64,000 bases of DNA from Neomegalonema sp. Its GTDB lineage: Bacteria; Pseudomonadota; Alphaproteobacteria; Rhodobacterales; Rhodobacteraceae. The translations under genes were made by a program, and so were the position numbers. Below the pieces are notes generated by a model. That model was not told the DNA's origin. It saw only the letters and a list, made by a program, of their open reading frames with translations, and ran no database searches. How positions within the stretch are numbered: the first letter of the stretch is position 1; each line of letters starts with the position of its first letter. The stretch lies in contig NZ_JAQTXI010000018.1 in assembly GCF_028688855.1 (NCBI RefSeq), forward strand, positions 1-64,000. Reading direction: 5' to 3'. Below, in pieces: positions 22,646 through 33,475 of the stretch.

Positions 22646-24853
22646 TCAGTCGCGCGCCGCCTCGAGACGCGGCGCGTCCTTGATTCCGGCGCGGCCCCGT
22701 CCCGACAGGCTGGGATTGTTCAGGAAGAACTCGTGACAGTTGAAGGGCGCGCCTTCGCCGGAGGACTCCGCTTTGACATAGGAGCCGTCGGGACGCAAGA
22801 TCCAGCTGTTGGCCACGTCGCGCAGATTGGCCGCCATGACCTGAAGCAGGATCTGGTCGCGCACGGTCTGGTTGAGGATCGGGACCAGGGTCTCGATGCG
22901 CCGGTTGAGGTTGCGCTCCATCCAGTCCGCCGAGGAGATGTAGACCTTCGAGGACTTGCTCGGCAGCTTGTAGCCGTTGCCGAAGCAGATGATGCGCGCA
23001 TGCTCCAGGAAGCGCCCGACCACGCTCTTGACGCGGATGTTCTCCGAGAGCCCCGGAATCCCCGGACGCAAGGCGCAGATGCCCCGCACCACCAGGTCGA
23101 TCTTCACCCCCGCCTGGCTGGCTTCGTAGAGGGCGTCGATGATCTCGGGCTCGGTGACCGCGTTGAGCTTGGCCCAGATGCGCCCCGGACGCCCTTCGCG
23201 GGCGTGGGCGGCCTCGGCGCGGATCTCCTCCAGCATCGTGGACTTCAGCGTCAGCGGCGCGAAGGCCAGAGCCTCCAGCGCCTCGGGCTGGGCGTAGCCG
23301 GTGATGTAGTTGAAGATCTGGGCCGCGTCGCGCCCGAAGGCCGGATCGCAGGTGAAGAAGGAGAGGTCCGTATAGATCCGCGCCGTGATCGGGTGGTAAT
23401 TGCCGGTGCCGAAATGGGTGTAATAGGCCATGCCCTGGGGCTCGCGGCGCACGACCATGCTGATCTTGGCGTGGGTCTTCCAGTCCATGAAGCCGTAGAC
23501 CACCTGCACGCCCGCGCGCTCCAGACGGCGGGCCTGGCGGATGTTGGCGGCCTCGTCGAAGCGGGCCTTCAGCTCGACCAGCGCCGTGACCGACTTGCCC
23601 GCCTCGGAGGCGGCGCAGAGCGCGTCCACGATGGGGCTCTGATGCGAGGTGCGGTAGAGCGTCTGCTTGATCGAGACCACGTCCGGATCCTCGGCGGCCT
23701 GACGCACGAAGTTCACCACCACGTCGAAGGTCTCGTAGGGGTGATGGACGAGCATGTCCTTCTGGCGGATGGCCGCGAAGATGTCGCCGTGATGGTCGCG
23801 CACGCGCTCGGGAGCGCGGGGCGTATAGGGCCGCCAGAGCAGGTCCGGCCGGTCGTCGGAGATCAGCTGCGAGAGATCGGCCACGCCGATCATGCGGTCC
23901 ACGACGATCATCTCCTCGGCGCCGACCATCATCTCCTTGGCGAGCATCTCGCGGAGGTAGTCGGGCGTCTCGGCGGTGACGGTCAGGCGGATCACGCCGC
24001 CCCGGCGACGGCGCTTCAGCGCGGTCTCGAATTCGCGGACGAGATCCTCGGCCTCCTCCTCGACCTCCATGTCGGAGTCGCGCAGGATGCGGAAGGCGCC
24101 TTCGGCCTGGGCCTCGTAGCCGGGGAAGACCCGGTCGAGATTCAGGTCGATGATGGTGTCGATGGGCATGAAGCGCAGCGGACGCGGCGAAAGGCCCTCG
24201 ACGCCCGGGGCGTCGGGCATGCGCAGGAAGCGGCGCAGCTGCGAGGGAATCAGCAGCAGCGCCCGCATGGAGGCGCCGCCCGCCTTGCGCTTCAGATCCA
24301 GCATGAATCCGAAGCCCTTGTTGGCCACGAAGGGGAAGGGATGGGCCGGATCCACCGCCAGAGGCGTCAGGACGGGGAAGATGTCCGACATGAAGCGCTC
24401 GCGCGCCCAGGCGAGGTCCTCCGGAGAGATCCCTTCGGCGCCGACCACCGAGACTCCGGCGGCTTCGAGCTCGGCGCGCAGGGAGGTCCAGCTGCGCTGC
24501 TGGGCCTCCATGAGCTCGCGGCAGCGGCGGTCCACCTGGGCGAGCTGCTCGGAGGGGGCGCGTCCGTCCACGCTGCGCGTGCTCACGCCGCGCCGCAGGA
24601 GGCCCCGCAGGGCCGCCACGCGCACGGTGTAGAATTCGTCGAGATTGCTCCCCGAGATCGCCAGGAAGCGCAGGCGCTCCATCAGCGGATGATCCGGATT
24701 CTGCGCCGATTCCAGCACACGCTGATTGAACTCCAGCCAGGAGAGCTCGCGGTTGAAGAAGCGCGCGGGATCGTCCGGGGCGACGGGGCTTGCGCCCTGG
24801 GCCTCCGCGGAGGCGAGAACGAGGGCGGTCGAAACGGAGGCGTCAAGGCTCAT
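22646..24853 (-). CDS. ppk1: Polyphosphate kinase 1
   Basis: Reversibly polymerises the ATP gamma-phosphate into polyphosphate. The 735-residue protein has all four Ppk1 domains: the N-terminal FFNRELSWLEFNQRVLESA and GSNLDEFYTVRVA, then SIKQTLYRTS, the phosphohistidine region DWKTHAKISMVVRRE with H461, FGTGNYHPITARIYTDLSFFT, and late ISSADWMERNLNRRIE. The start (MSLDASV) is the ATG at 24853, 17 codons inside the open frame. Two 11-nt-spaced GTCAT repeats 65-85 bp upstream look like a Pho box. No ppx lies next to it here. Confidence 0.97.
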   Translation of the reverse strand: MSLDASVSTALVLASAEAQGASPVAPDDPARFFNRELSWLEFNQRVLESAQNPDHPLMERLRFLAISGSNLDEFYTVRVAALRGLLRRGVSTRSVDGRAPSEQLAQVDRRCRELMEAQQRSWTSLRAELEAAGVSVVGAEGISPEDLAWARERFMSDIFPVLTPLAVDPAHPFPFVANKGFGFMLDLKRKAGGASMRALLLIPSQLRRFLRMPDAPGVEGLSPRPLRFMPIDTIIDLNLDRVFPGYEAQAEGAFRILRDSDMEVEEEAEDLVREFETALKRRRRGGVIRLTVTAETPDYLREMLAKEMMVGAEEMIVVDRMIGVADLSQLISDDRPDLLWRPYTPRAPERVRDHHGDIFAAIRQKDMLVHHPYETFDVVVNFVRQAAEDPDVVSIKQTLYRTSHQSPIVDALCAASEAGKSVTALVELKARFDEAANIRQARRLERAGVQVVYGFMDWKTHAKISMVVRREPQGMAYYTHFGTGNYHPITARIYTDLSFFTCDPAFGRDAAQIFNYITGYAQPEALEALAFAPLTLKSTMLEEIRAEAAHAREGRPGRIWAKLNAVTEPEIIDALYEASQAGVKIDLVVRGICALRPGIPGLSENIRVKSVVGRFLEHARIICFGNGYKLPSKSSKVYISSADWMERNLNRRIETLVPILNQTVRDQILLQVMAANLRDVANSWILRPDGSYVKAESSGEGAPFNCHEFFLNNPSLSGRGRAGIKDAPRLEAARD

Positions 24854-24917
24854 GGCGTCCTGCCTGTGCGAATCTCGAGGGGGAGAAGCGGGCGTCGGCC
24901 CCAAGGGCTAACGACCT

Positions 24918-24939
24918 GATTATGACGTCCTCATGACGC
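24918..24939 (-). promoter_or_regulatory. Pho-box-like direct repeat ahead of ppk1
   Basis: On the minus strand GTCAT recurs exactly 11 nt apart (plus-strand ATGAC at 24922-24926 and 24933-24937), each followed by an AT-richer spacer. PhoB sites are 11-nt direct repeats with core TGTCAT; here the leading T is C in both copies. It sits in the short gap between the permease and ppk1. Confidence 0.5.
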
Positions 24940-24959
24940 CGGAGCCCGAACGCGGAAGC

Positions 24960-26234
24960 TCAGGCGGCGCCCGGCCCCGGCGCCGTCTGATGCGGACCCA
25001 TGGCCGATTCGCCCCGGGCCTCGCGGGCGATGTCCTGCATCACGGCGGCCTTGACGGCGGCGGCCTCGGCCTTTTCGGGGTCGTTGGTCACCGCGATCAC
25101 GCCCAGAGCGGCGTCGGCTTCGGCCTGGGCGTCGGGCGCGACGCCCTTGTAGAGCCGGCTGTCGAAATAGAGCTCCAGCGCATAGCGCGCCAGCACGCCG
25201 ATGGCCGCAGCCGCAGGCACCGCCACCAGCATCCCCGCCAGCCCGAACAGCGAGCCGAAGGCCGAGAGCGCGAAGATCAGCAGCACAGGATGCAGCCCCA
25301 CCCGGCCGCCCACCAGCTTGGGCGAGAGGAAATTCCCCTCGACCAGCTGGCCGAAGAGGAAGATTCCGCCCACCAGCGCCATGCTCAGCCAGTCTTCGCC
25401 CCAGAACTGCGTCGCGGCGACCGCCATCGCGAGCAGGAAGCCCGAAGCCGAGCCCACGAAGGGAATGAAGGACACGAAGCCCGCGAAGACGCCGATCAGC
25501 AGACCGTAGTTCAGACCCGCCAGAGTCAGCGCGACCGCGTAGAAGCTTCCGAGGATGAGGCAGACCAGAAGCTGACCTCGCACGAAGCCCGACAGCGCGC
25601 CGTCGATCTCGCGGGCCAGCCGGCGGATGGTCGGGGCGTGGTCGCGCGGCAGCCAGGCGTCGATGGCGGAGACCATGCGGTCCCAGTCGAGCAGCATGTA
25701 GAAGGCCACCACCAGCGCGATGGCGAAGCTCGCCACGGCGCCGACCGCCGCCACGCCGCCGCTCAGGAGGGTCTGCGCGATGCGCACGCCGCCGGTGGCG
25801 GCCACCTCGCCCATGCGCTCCAGAGAGGGCGCCGCCGTTTCGGCCGCGCCCGCCGCCGCCGCGCCCGCGCCGCCCCCGCCAAGCCCGAGGCGCTCCAGAA
25901 TCCCCGTGGAGCCGAGCAGCCCCATCGCCCATTCGCGGCCCGCGTCGAACCAGCCCGGCGCGCTCGCGATCAGCCCGCCGATCTGCGCGCCGATGGCCGG
26001 GCCCACCAGAGCCGCCGCCAGAATCAGGACCGCCAGAAGCGACAGCGTGATGATCGCCGTCGCCCAGAGCCGCGACAGGCCGCGCCGCTCCAGACGGTCG
26101 GCCAGAGGATCGAGGAAATAGGCGATCGCCATGCCCGCCAGAAAAGGCGCGATCACCGAGCTCAGCGCCCAGAAAAGACCGATGAAGAGGAGGAACAGTC
26201 CCCCCCAGGTCAGAAACTGCCTCTGCACGCTCAT
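24960..26234 (-). CDS. AI-2E/PerM family membrane permease
   Basis: A 424-residue inner-membrane protein of the PF01594 family (AI-2 exporter TqsA, PerM and many of unknown cargo). There are about eight hydrophobic helices: two N-terminal pairs, an Ala/Gly-rich loop (about 118-133), then SFAIALVVAFYMLLDWDRM, FVRGQLLVCLILGSFYAVAL, and the family signature PFVGSASGFLLAM and EGNFLSPKLVGGRVGLHPV. The C terminus carries an Ala/Glu-rich cytoplasmic tail. It is upstream of ppk1 on the same strand; the transported substrate cannot be inferred. Confidence 0.9.
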   Translation of the reverse strand: MSVQRQFLTWGGLFLLFIGLFWALSSVIAPFLAGMAIAYFLDPLADRLERRGLSRLWATAIITLSLLAVLILAAALVGPAIGAQIGGLIASAPGWFDAGREWAMGLLGSTGILERLGLGGGGAGAAAAGAAETAAPSLERMGEVAATGGVRIAQTLLSGGVAAVGAVASFAIALVVAFYMLLDWDRMVSAIDAWLPRDHAPTIRRLAREIDGALSGFVRGQLLVCLILGSFYAVALTLAGLNYGLLIGVFAGFVSFIPFVGSASGFLLAMAVAATQFWGEDWLSMALVGGIFLFGQLVEGNFLSPKLVGGRVGLHPVLLIFALSAFGSLFGLAGMLVAVPAAAAIGVLARYALELYFDSRLYKGVAPDAQAEADAALGVIAVTNDPEKAEAAAVKAAVMQDIAREARGESAMGPHQTAPGPGAA

Positions 26235-26368
26235 GCGCCGCGCCCCCGGGAAGATGATGTCTCGGGCGCGCAGGACGCCCCCTCCCGAAGGTGGAGCGCC
26301 CCGGAGGCGACGTCAAGGCGCGAGGCCGGGCCGGAGCCTGCCGGGCCCGGACGGCCCCGGCGGACCGC

Positions 26369-28138
26369 TCAGCGGATGGGCGCCAGATCGCGCATGGCCA
26401 CCGACCGCTCGTAGAGCAGGTTGGCCGTGCTCCAGTCGCGTTCGGCGCGGGCCTTCTCGGCGAGGCCCTCGTAGATGCCCGCGAGCCGCTCCACGCCGCG
26501 TCGGGCGACCTCGTTGGTCTCGTCGAGCGCCAGGGCGCGCCGATAGGCGTCGTAGGCGTTCTCCTTGCGGGGCTCGATATATTGACTCATGGCGAAGAAG
26601 CGCTCGCCGTCGAGGGCGTAGGCCGCCGAGGCCGTGAGCGGATCGCTGTCCACCAGGCTCAGGGTGAGGATCTTGCGCATCTCGCCGAGCGGCAGGTTGA
26701 AGGCCTCGATGATCGGGTCGTCCACGGCGCCGAACAGCCAGAGCTGCGCCGTGTCCACGCCCTGGAGCAGGGCGCCCTTGACCGCCTGGACGATCCCCTG
26801 ACGCGGCGCCTGCGCCTCCGTCGAGGGGTTGAGCGGATCCAGACCGATGCGCGTCGGCCCCGGCGGAGGATCGAGCCAGGCCACGATCGAGCCGCTCACG
26901 GCGTCATAGGCGCGGCCCGCCGGGCCGCTCAGCCCGATCAGCAGGGCCAGAGCCGCCGCAGCCGCACCGAGCCGCAGGCCCCAACGCATCAGGTCGCGTC
27001 CGCGGCCTCTGGAGCGGGTGCGCGGACGGCGCACGCCGCCCTTGCGTCCGGCGCCGTTCGAGGGCGCCGTCTTCTTGCGGCCGTCCTCGAAGACCTCGCG
27101 CTTGCCCACGAGCCCCTTGACCTTCGCCCCGATCTGGCCGGAGACGCTCTGACGGCGGTTGCGGCTCAGGGCGCGGTCGCCTTCGTTCCAGACGTCGGGA
27201 TCTTCGTCGTCGTCCTGTTCGAGCTCCTCGTCGTCGCCGCCGTCGCCGAAGTTCAGCTCGATCCTGGGGGCGGCGTGGAGCAGCGGCTCGCCATGGGCCT
27301 CGTCGTCGACGGGCGGGCCCTCGGGCTTGGGCTCCAGCATGAGCGCCCTGGCGGCCTCCTCGACCATGGCCCGGTCGATGGAGCGGCCGGGAGTCTCGGC
27401 GGCGAAGAGCATCGCATGGGCGCAGACCATGCCCAGAAGACGCGGATTCCCCGCCGTGTAGAGCGCCAGGGCGTCGACGCCCTCGGCGGTGATGGGCTCG
27501 CTGGTCATGCGCGCGATGGGCGCGAGGCGGCGCTTGAGGAAGGCCTCCATCTCGGAGCGCGTGAAGTGGCGCAGCTGGAAATGCGCCCCCACGGCCGAGC
27601 GGGCGCCGTCGAAGCGCGGCTCGGAGAGCTTGCGCGTCAGCTCCTCGCCGCCGATCAGGATGAACTGCAGCCCGATGGGGCGGCCTCTGGAATCGCTGGC
27701 GAACCGCAGGAGGCGGGGCAGGTTCTCGAGCACCTCGTCCGAGAGGTTCTGGGCCTCGTCGATGAGGATCGCGAGGCTCTCGCCCGCCTCGGCGCGCTGG
27801 AGCGTGAAGCGCTTGACGGCCTCGGCGTTGCTGCGGGCGTCGGGAGCGCCCTTGGCGGCGTCGAAGCCCTTCTCGATGAAGTTGACGAATTCGATCACGC
27901 CCAGATTGGCGTAGGGCAGCGTCAGGAAGCGGATGGACTCGCCCGCCTGCTGGGTGACGGCGCGCATCACGGTGGATTTGCCCGAGCCCGTCGGGCCCGA
28001 GATCACGATCAGTCCGAGCCGCGCCGCCACGCCCTGCAGCGCGCCGTCGATGGCGCGCCAATGGGCGGAGTTGAAGTAATAGGGCGCGTCCTCCGCGTTC
28101 AGATCGCGATCGCGCGCCTGCGCCAGAATGCTCGACAT
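26369..28138 (-). CDS. ExeA/GspA-like AAA ATPase with membrane anchor and helical tail
   Basis: A 589-residue protein of three parts. Residues 1-290 are an ExeA-type AAA ATPase: [12 protein letters not shown], Walker [10 protein letters not shown] (48-56), Walker [41 protein letters not shown] and [15 protein letters not shown]. Next comes an acidic linker ([16 protein letters not shown]), a very basic region and one transmembrane helix ([14 protein letters not shown]). The last ~160 residues are predicted periplasmic and helical, ending in TPR-like repeats. The start is the second ATG, 7 nt after GGGGAG. ExeA/GspA proteins help secretin assembly through a peptidoglycan-binding domain; none is visible here. 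Function unknown. Confidence 0.8.
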   Translation of the reverse strand: MSSILAQARDRDLNAEDAPYYFNSAHWRAIDGALQGVAARLGLIVISGPTGSGKSTVMRAVTQQAGESIRFLTLPYANLGVIEFVNFIEKGFDAAKGAPDARSNAEAVKRFTLQRAEAGESLAILIDEAQNLSDEVLENLPRLLRFASDSRGRPIGLQFILIGGEELTRKLSEPRFDGARSAVGAHFQLRHFTRSEMEAFLKRRLAPIARMTSEPITAEGVDALALYTAGNPRLLGMVCAHAMLFAAETPGRSIDRAMVEEAARALMLEPKPEGPPVDDEAHGEPLLHAAPRIELNFGDGGDDEELEQDDDEDPDVWNEGDRALSRNRRQSVSGQIGAKVKGLVGKREVFEDGRKKTAPSNGAGRKGGVRRPRTRSRGRGRDLMRWGLRLGAAAAALALLIGLSGPAGRAYDAVSGSIVAWLDPPPGPTRIGLDPLNPSTEAQAPRQGIVQAVKGALLQGVDTAQLWLFGAVDDPIIEAFNLPLGEMRKILTLSLVDSDPLTASAAYALDGERFFAMSQYIEPRKENAYDAYRRALALDETNEVARRGVERLAGIYEGLAEKARAERDWSTANLLYERSVAMRDLAPIR

Positions 28139-28294
28139 CTCTCCACTCCCCATGCCGCCGCGCGGCCGTCCGAAGACGCCCGACGGGAGAAGGATAAGCC
28201 CCGAAGCTTAAGGAATGGTCGCCCCTGGGCCGCAGGGGCCCGCGCAGGCGCCGGACCGGCGTCGGGCGACGAAGGCCGGAGCGCGGAATTCGGT

Positions 28295-28322
28295 TTGCAG
28301 CCCCCTCGGGGGAAGCTAAACA
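28295..28322 (+). promoter_or_regulatory. Putative promoter of argB
   Basis: TTGCAG (28295-28300), a 16-nt spacer and TAAACA (28317-28322), about 70 bp upstream of the argB start. The spacer contains a small CCCC-CTCG-GGGG hairpin. Confidence 0.4.
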
Positions 28323-28393
28323 CGGGCTTCCGCTCCGCCGCGCCTTCCTGCGCCGCGCCTTCCGCCACGCCTTCCGGAGGCTCCGCCCGCACC

Positions 28394-29323
28394 ATGCCCC
28401 AGACGCCCGCTTCCGCTTCCGAGCGCCCGCCCGCCTCGCGGCGCGAACTGATGATCGCCGCGCGCACCCTCGCCGAGGGCCTGCCCTATCTCCAGCGCTA
28501 CGCCGGACGCGTGGTGGTGGTGAAGTTCGGCGGCCACGCCATGGGCGACGCCAAGGCCATGGCCGACTTCGCCCGCGACATGGCGCTGATGAAGCTGGCG
28601 GGGGTGCATCCGGTGGTGGTGCATGGCGGCGGCCCGCAGATCAACGAGATGCTCAAGCGGCTGAACATCCAGACCGAAACCGTCGCGGGGATGCGCGTCA
28701 CCGACGCCGCCACCGTCGAGGTGGTCGAGATGGTCCTCGCGGGCAAGATCAACAAGGAGATCGCCGCGGCCATCAGCGCGGCGGGGGCGAAGTCCGTGGG
28801 GCTCGCGGGCAAGGACAACCGGCTGATCGTCGCCGAGAAGATGTTCCAGAAGGCCCGCGATCCCGAGTCCAACATCGAGCGCGTGCTCGACATCGGCCTG
28901 GTGGGCAATCCGGTCGAGGTGAACCCCGAGATCCTTCAGGTGCTGATCGGCGCGGGCTTCATCCCGGTGGTGGCGCCGGTGGGCGTGGGCCGCGAGGGCG
29001 AGACCTACAACGTCAACGCCGATCTGGCGGCGGGCGCCATCGCGGCGGCCATGAACGCCGAGCGCCTCTTCCTGCTGACCGACGTGCCGGGCGTCAAGGG
29101 CGCCGACGGCGAGCTGCTGGCCAACCTCACCCGCGAGGAGACCGAAGACCTCATCGCCAGAGGCGTCATCAGCGGCGGCATGATCCCGAAGGTGCGCACG
29201 GCGCTCAACGCGCTGGACCTCGGGGTGAAGGCGGTGGCCATCCTCGACGGCCGCACGCCGCACGCCGCCCTGCTGGAGCTCTTCACGCCCACCGGCGGCG
29301 GCACGCTGATCCGCAAGGTCTGA
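28394..29323 (+). CDS. argB: Acetylglutamate kinase
   Basis: Phosphorylates N-acetyl-L-glutamate in the second step of arginine synthesis. The 309-residue protein has the amino-acid kinase fold: [27 protein letters not shown] with the Gly-rich loop, [16 protein letters not shown], the [23 protein letters not shown] nucleotide region and [14 protein letters not shown]. The N-terminal helix typical of arginine-feedback-inhibited enzymes seems present ([19 protein letters not shown] region), suggesting allosteric control. The open frame reaches about 2 kb upstream, antisense to the ATPase gene, but only this ATG fits the family length. Confidence 0.96.
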   Translation: MPQTPASASERPPASRRELMIAARTLAEGLPYLQRYAGRVVVVKFGGHAMGDAKAMADFARDMALMKLAGVHPVVVHGGGPQINEMLKRLNIQTETVAGMRVTDAATVEVVEMVLAGKINKEIAAAISAAGAKSVGLAGKDNRLIVAEKMFQKARDPESNIERVLDIGLVGNPVEVNPEILQVLIGAGFIPVVAPVGVGREGETYNVNADLAAGAIAAAMNAERLFLLTDVPGVKGADGELLANLTREETEDLIARGVISGGMIPKVRTALNALDLGVKAVAILDGRTPHAALLELFTPTGGGTLIRKV

Positions 29324-29432
29324 GGCCGCAAGGCCCAGAACCGGAGGGCGCCTTCCGGGGCGCCCCCGCCGGAGCCCGGCCCGCCCGCTTCGCCCGAGCT
29401 TCGCCGGAGCCTCGTCGGGCGAGGCGCGGGGC

Positions 29433-30101
29433 TCAGGCCGGGGAGGTCGTCGGCGCGGAGAGATCCCCGAGCCGGGGGCCGACATAGCCCTTCACCAGCC
29501 TGAGCATGTCGTCCATGCCCTTCTCGTAGAAGTGATTCGCCCCTTCGAGGGTCTCGTGGGAGATGACGACGCCTCTCTGGGTGCGCAGCTTGGCCACCAG
29601 CCTGGCGACGTCCTCGGGCGGCGCGACGCGGTCGTTCAGCCCGTTGACGATCAGCCCCGAGGCCGGGCAAGGCGCGAGGAAGGAGAAGTCGTAGAGATTC
29701 GCCGGCGGCGAGACCGAGACGAAGCCCACGATCTCCGGACGGCGCATCAGCAGCTGCATCCCGATCCAGGCCCCGAAGGAGAAGCCCGCCACCCAGCATT
29801 GCGGCGCGGCGGGGTTCATGGTCTGGAGGTAGTCCAGCGCCGAAGCGGCGTCGGAGAGCTCGCCCACGCCCTGGTCGTATTCGCCCTGGCTGCGGCCCAC
29901 GCCCCGGAAATTGAAGCGCAGCACCGAGAAGCCGAGATCGTGCAACGTGTAGTAGAGATTGTAGACGACCTTGTTGTTCATCGTGCCGCCGTGCTGCGGA
30001 TGCGGATGCAGGATCAGGGCGATGGGCGCGTCCTTGATCTTGCTCGGCTGATACCGCCCTTCGAGGCGCCCTTCCGGGCCGGGGAACGTGACTTCAGGCA
30101 T
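29433..30101 (-). CDS. Alpha/beta hydrolase (COG2945-like)
   Basis: A 222-residue alpha/beta hydrolase. The start (MPEVTFPG) is the ATG at 30101, 5 nt after GGAG; the frame extends upstream without an RBS. Motifs are ALILHPHPQHGGTMNNKVVY (oxyanion region), LRFNFRGVGRSQG, the nucleophile elbow GFSFGAW with Ser, LNDRVAPPEDV with the Asp, and EGANHFY with the catalytic His. The substrate is unknown. It lies divergent from iscR, and the ICE-like palindrome sits between them, so it could share iron control. Confidence 0.88.
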   Translation of the reverse strand: MPEVTFPGPEGRLEGRYQPSKIKDAPIALILHPHPQHGGTMNNKVVYNLYYTLHDLGFSVLRFNFRGVGRSQGEYDQGVGELSDAASALDYLQTMNPAAPQCWVAGFSFGAWIGMQLLMRRPEIVGFVSVSPPANLYDFSFLAPCPASGLIVNGLNDRVAPPEDVARLVAKLRTQRGVVISHETLEGANHFYEKGMDDMLRLVKGYVGPRLGDLSAPTTSPA

Positions 30102-30188
30102 GGATTCTCCGCATTCGGCGCATCCGTCGCTTTTCCCTCGGAAGGGCGATGCGGCGGCGTGATGATCTTGACGAAATCGCTCCGGCAT

Positions 30189-30205
30189 TTTAGAGTTATT
30201 CTAAG
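30189..30205. promoter_or_regulatory. ICE/Irr-box-like palindrome ahead of the isc-suf operon
   Basis: TTTAGAGTTATTCTAAG differs from the Irr-box (ICE) pattern TTTAGAA-N3-TTCTAAA at two positions. It lies about 140 bp upstream of iscR and 88 bp upstream of the divergent hydrolase, in the most AT-rich spot of that gap. In alphaproteobacteria Irr represses iron-demanding genes when iron is scarce, so control of suf by Irr is a reasonable inference. Confidence 0.55.
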
Positions 30206-30346
30206 TTTCGGAAGCCGCAGACCGGCGACCGGAACGCCGGGCCGCCACAGCCGCCACGCCGTCGACGTCAAGCCCCTGTCAGTTAGTCGTCGTCGCGCTC
30301 CGGGTCAACTCAGCCGCTCGCCTCTCGCTCCGGAAAGAGAAGAAGA

Positions 30347-30829
30347 ATGAAACTGAGCACCAAAGGCCGCTACGCCGTGACCGCCCTCGCCGACATCGCC
30401 CTTCAGCCTCCGGGAGCGCCGGTGGCGCTCGCGGACATCTCGGAGCGGCGCGACATCTCGCTGGCCTATCTCGAACAGATCTTCCTCAAGCTGCGCAAGG
30501 CCGGGCTCGTCGAGAGCTTCCGCGGCCCCGGCGGCGGCTATCTGCTGACGCGCTCCGCCTCCGAGATCAACATCGCCGAGGTCATGACCGCCGTCGAGGA
30601 GAGCCTCCGCGCCACCCAGTGCAGCGGCGCCATGGGCGAAGGCTGCACCATGGACAAGAGCGGCAAGAAAAGCCATTGCCTCACCCACAACCTCTGGGAG
30701 CGGCTGTCGAGCCACGTCCACGTCTTCCTGAGCCAGACCTCCCTCGCCGACGTGGTCGGCGAGCGCGTCGCCGGATGCCCCGCCATGCCCGACTTCGCCG
30801 CCATCCTCATGGAGGAGGGTCAGGCTTGA
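30347..30829 (+). CDS. iscR: Rrf2-family Fe-S regulator IscR
   Basis: A 160-residue winged-helix repressor/activator that senses Fe-S status and controls the suf operon. The N-terminal MKLSTKGRYAVTALADIALQ and the recognition helix ISLAYLEQIFLKLRKAGLVES, then RGPGGGYLLTR, are typical. Three cysteines and a histidine for cluster binding are present at C92, C100, C111 and H114 (CLTHNLW). The spacing between cysteines (7 and 10 residues) is wider than in E. coli IscR (5 and 5). It is the first gene of the suf operon and its stop overlaps the next start. Confidence 0.93.
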   Translation: MKLSTKGRYAVTALADIALQPPGAPVALADISERRDISLAYLEQIFLKLRKAGLVESFRGPGGGYLLTRSASEINIAEVMTAVEESLRATQCSGAMGEGCTMDKSGKKSHCLTHNLWERLSSHVHVFLSQTSLADVVGERVAGCPAMPDFAAILMEEGQA

Positions 30830-31905
30830 GCCGCCTTCCGCGCCTTTATCTGGACTGGAACGCCGCCGCGCCCCTTCGCCCCGAAGCGAAGGACGCGATG
30901 CTCGCGGCCATGGAGGCGGCGGGGAATCCCTCCTCCGTCCACGCCGAGGGCCGCGCCGCGCGCGCGATCCTCGAAACCGCCCGCGAGCGGCTGGCGACTC
31001 TGGTCGGCTGCAAGCCCGCCGAGGTGGTCTTCACCAGCGGCGCCACCGAGGCCACGGCCATGATCCTGGCCGATCCGCCGGGAGGCCTGAAGCCCTGGAG
31101 CCCGCCGGACCTGCATTCCTGCGTGATGGCCTGGCGCGATCCCGAAGTCTCCGAAGATCAGGCCCGCGCCGAGGGCCGGATCCTCGCCTTCGCCGCCGCC
31201 GAGGGCGAAACCGGCGCGATCCGTCTGGAGCAGGCCGAGGCCGCCGCCAGATCGGGCGCGCAGGTCTTCCTCGACGCCGCGCAGGCCATGGGCAAGATCG
31301 CCTGGCGCTTCGACGCCGCGCCTTTCCGGGCGGCGGTCCTCTCGGCCTCGAAATTCGGCGGCCCCAAGGGCTGCGGCGCGCTGATCCTGCGCGAAGGCGT
31401 CGAGATCGCGCCCATGCTCCGGGGGGGCGGGCAGGAATCGCGGCGTCGGTCGGGCACCGAGAACCTCGTGGGGATCGCGGGTCTGGGCGCCGCCGCCGAA
31501 GCCGCCCGCCGCGACCTGGAATCCGGAGTCTGGGCGCAGGTCCGCGCCCGCCGCGACCGCTGGGAGGCCGCGCTCCGGGCCGAGGCTCCGGAGGCGGTGA
31601 TCTTCGCGGCGGAGGGCCCGCGTCTGCCGAACACTTCGGCTTTCGCCCTTCCGGGCTGGCGTTCGGACACCCATATGATGCAGCTGGACCTGGCGGGCGT
31701 CGCCGTGAGTTCGGGTTCGGCCTGCTCCTCGGGCAAGGTGGCCGCCAGCCATGTGCTGAACGCCCTCGGCGTTCCCGAGGCTCTGGCGCAGGGCGCGATC
31801 CGCGTCAGCCTCGGGCCGACCACCACCGACGCCGACATCGACCGGTTCATCGAGATCTGGACGAGCCTGCACAAGCGCCGTCCCACCCCGCAAGCGGCGG
31901 CCTGA
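30826..31905 (+). CDS. Class I cysteine desulfurase (IscS/NifS-like)
   Basis: A PLP enzyme that releases sulfur from cysteine. The 359 residues begin at a TTG overlapping the iscR stop (TTGA), 9 nt after [24 protein letters not shown] opens the fold, K176 in [14 protein letters not shown] is the PLP lysine, [24 protein letters not shown] is family specific, and the catalytic C300 is in the class I loop SGSACSSG. It is shorter than E. coli IscS (404). A second, class II desulfurase (sufS) is in the same operon. Confidence 0.9.
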   Translation: MSRLPRLYLDWNAAAPLRPEAKDAMLAAMEAAGNPSSVHAEGRAARAILETARERLATLVGCKPAEVVFTSGATEATAMILADPPGGLKPWSPPDLHSCVMAWRDPEVSEDQARAEGRILAFAAAEGETGAIRLEQAEAAARSGAQVFLDAAQAMGKIAWRFDAAPFRAAVLSASKFGGPKGCGALILREGVEIAPMLRGGGQESRRRSGTENLVGIAGLGAAAEAARRDLESGVWAQVRARRDRWEAALRAEAPEAVIFAAEGPRLPNTSAFALPGWRSDTHMMQLDLAGVAVSSGSACSSGKVAASHVLNALGVPEALAQGAIRVSLGPTTTDADIDRFIEIWTSLHKRRPTPQAAA

Positions 31906-31924
31906 AGCCGCAAAGGAAGCTGAT

Positions 31925-33471
<1,547 letters not shown>

Positions 33472-33475
<4 letters not shown>

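Noticed and set aside
29346..29366. Terminator between argB and the hydrolase
   Set aside because: A GGGCGCC/GGCGCCC hairpin is present but has no T run, and such stems are common in this GC-rich DNA.
28154..29485. Minus-strand frames opposite argB
   Set aside because: argB on the plus strand has every family motif; the opposing frames read as His/Gly/Asp-rich shadow.
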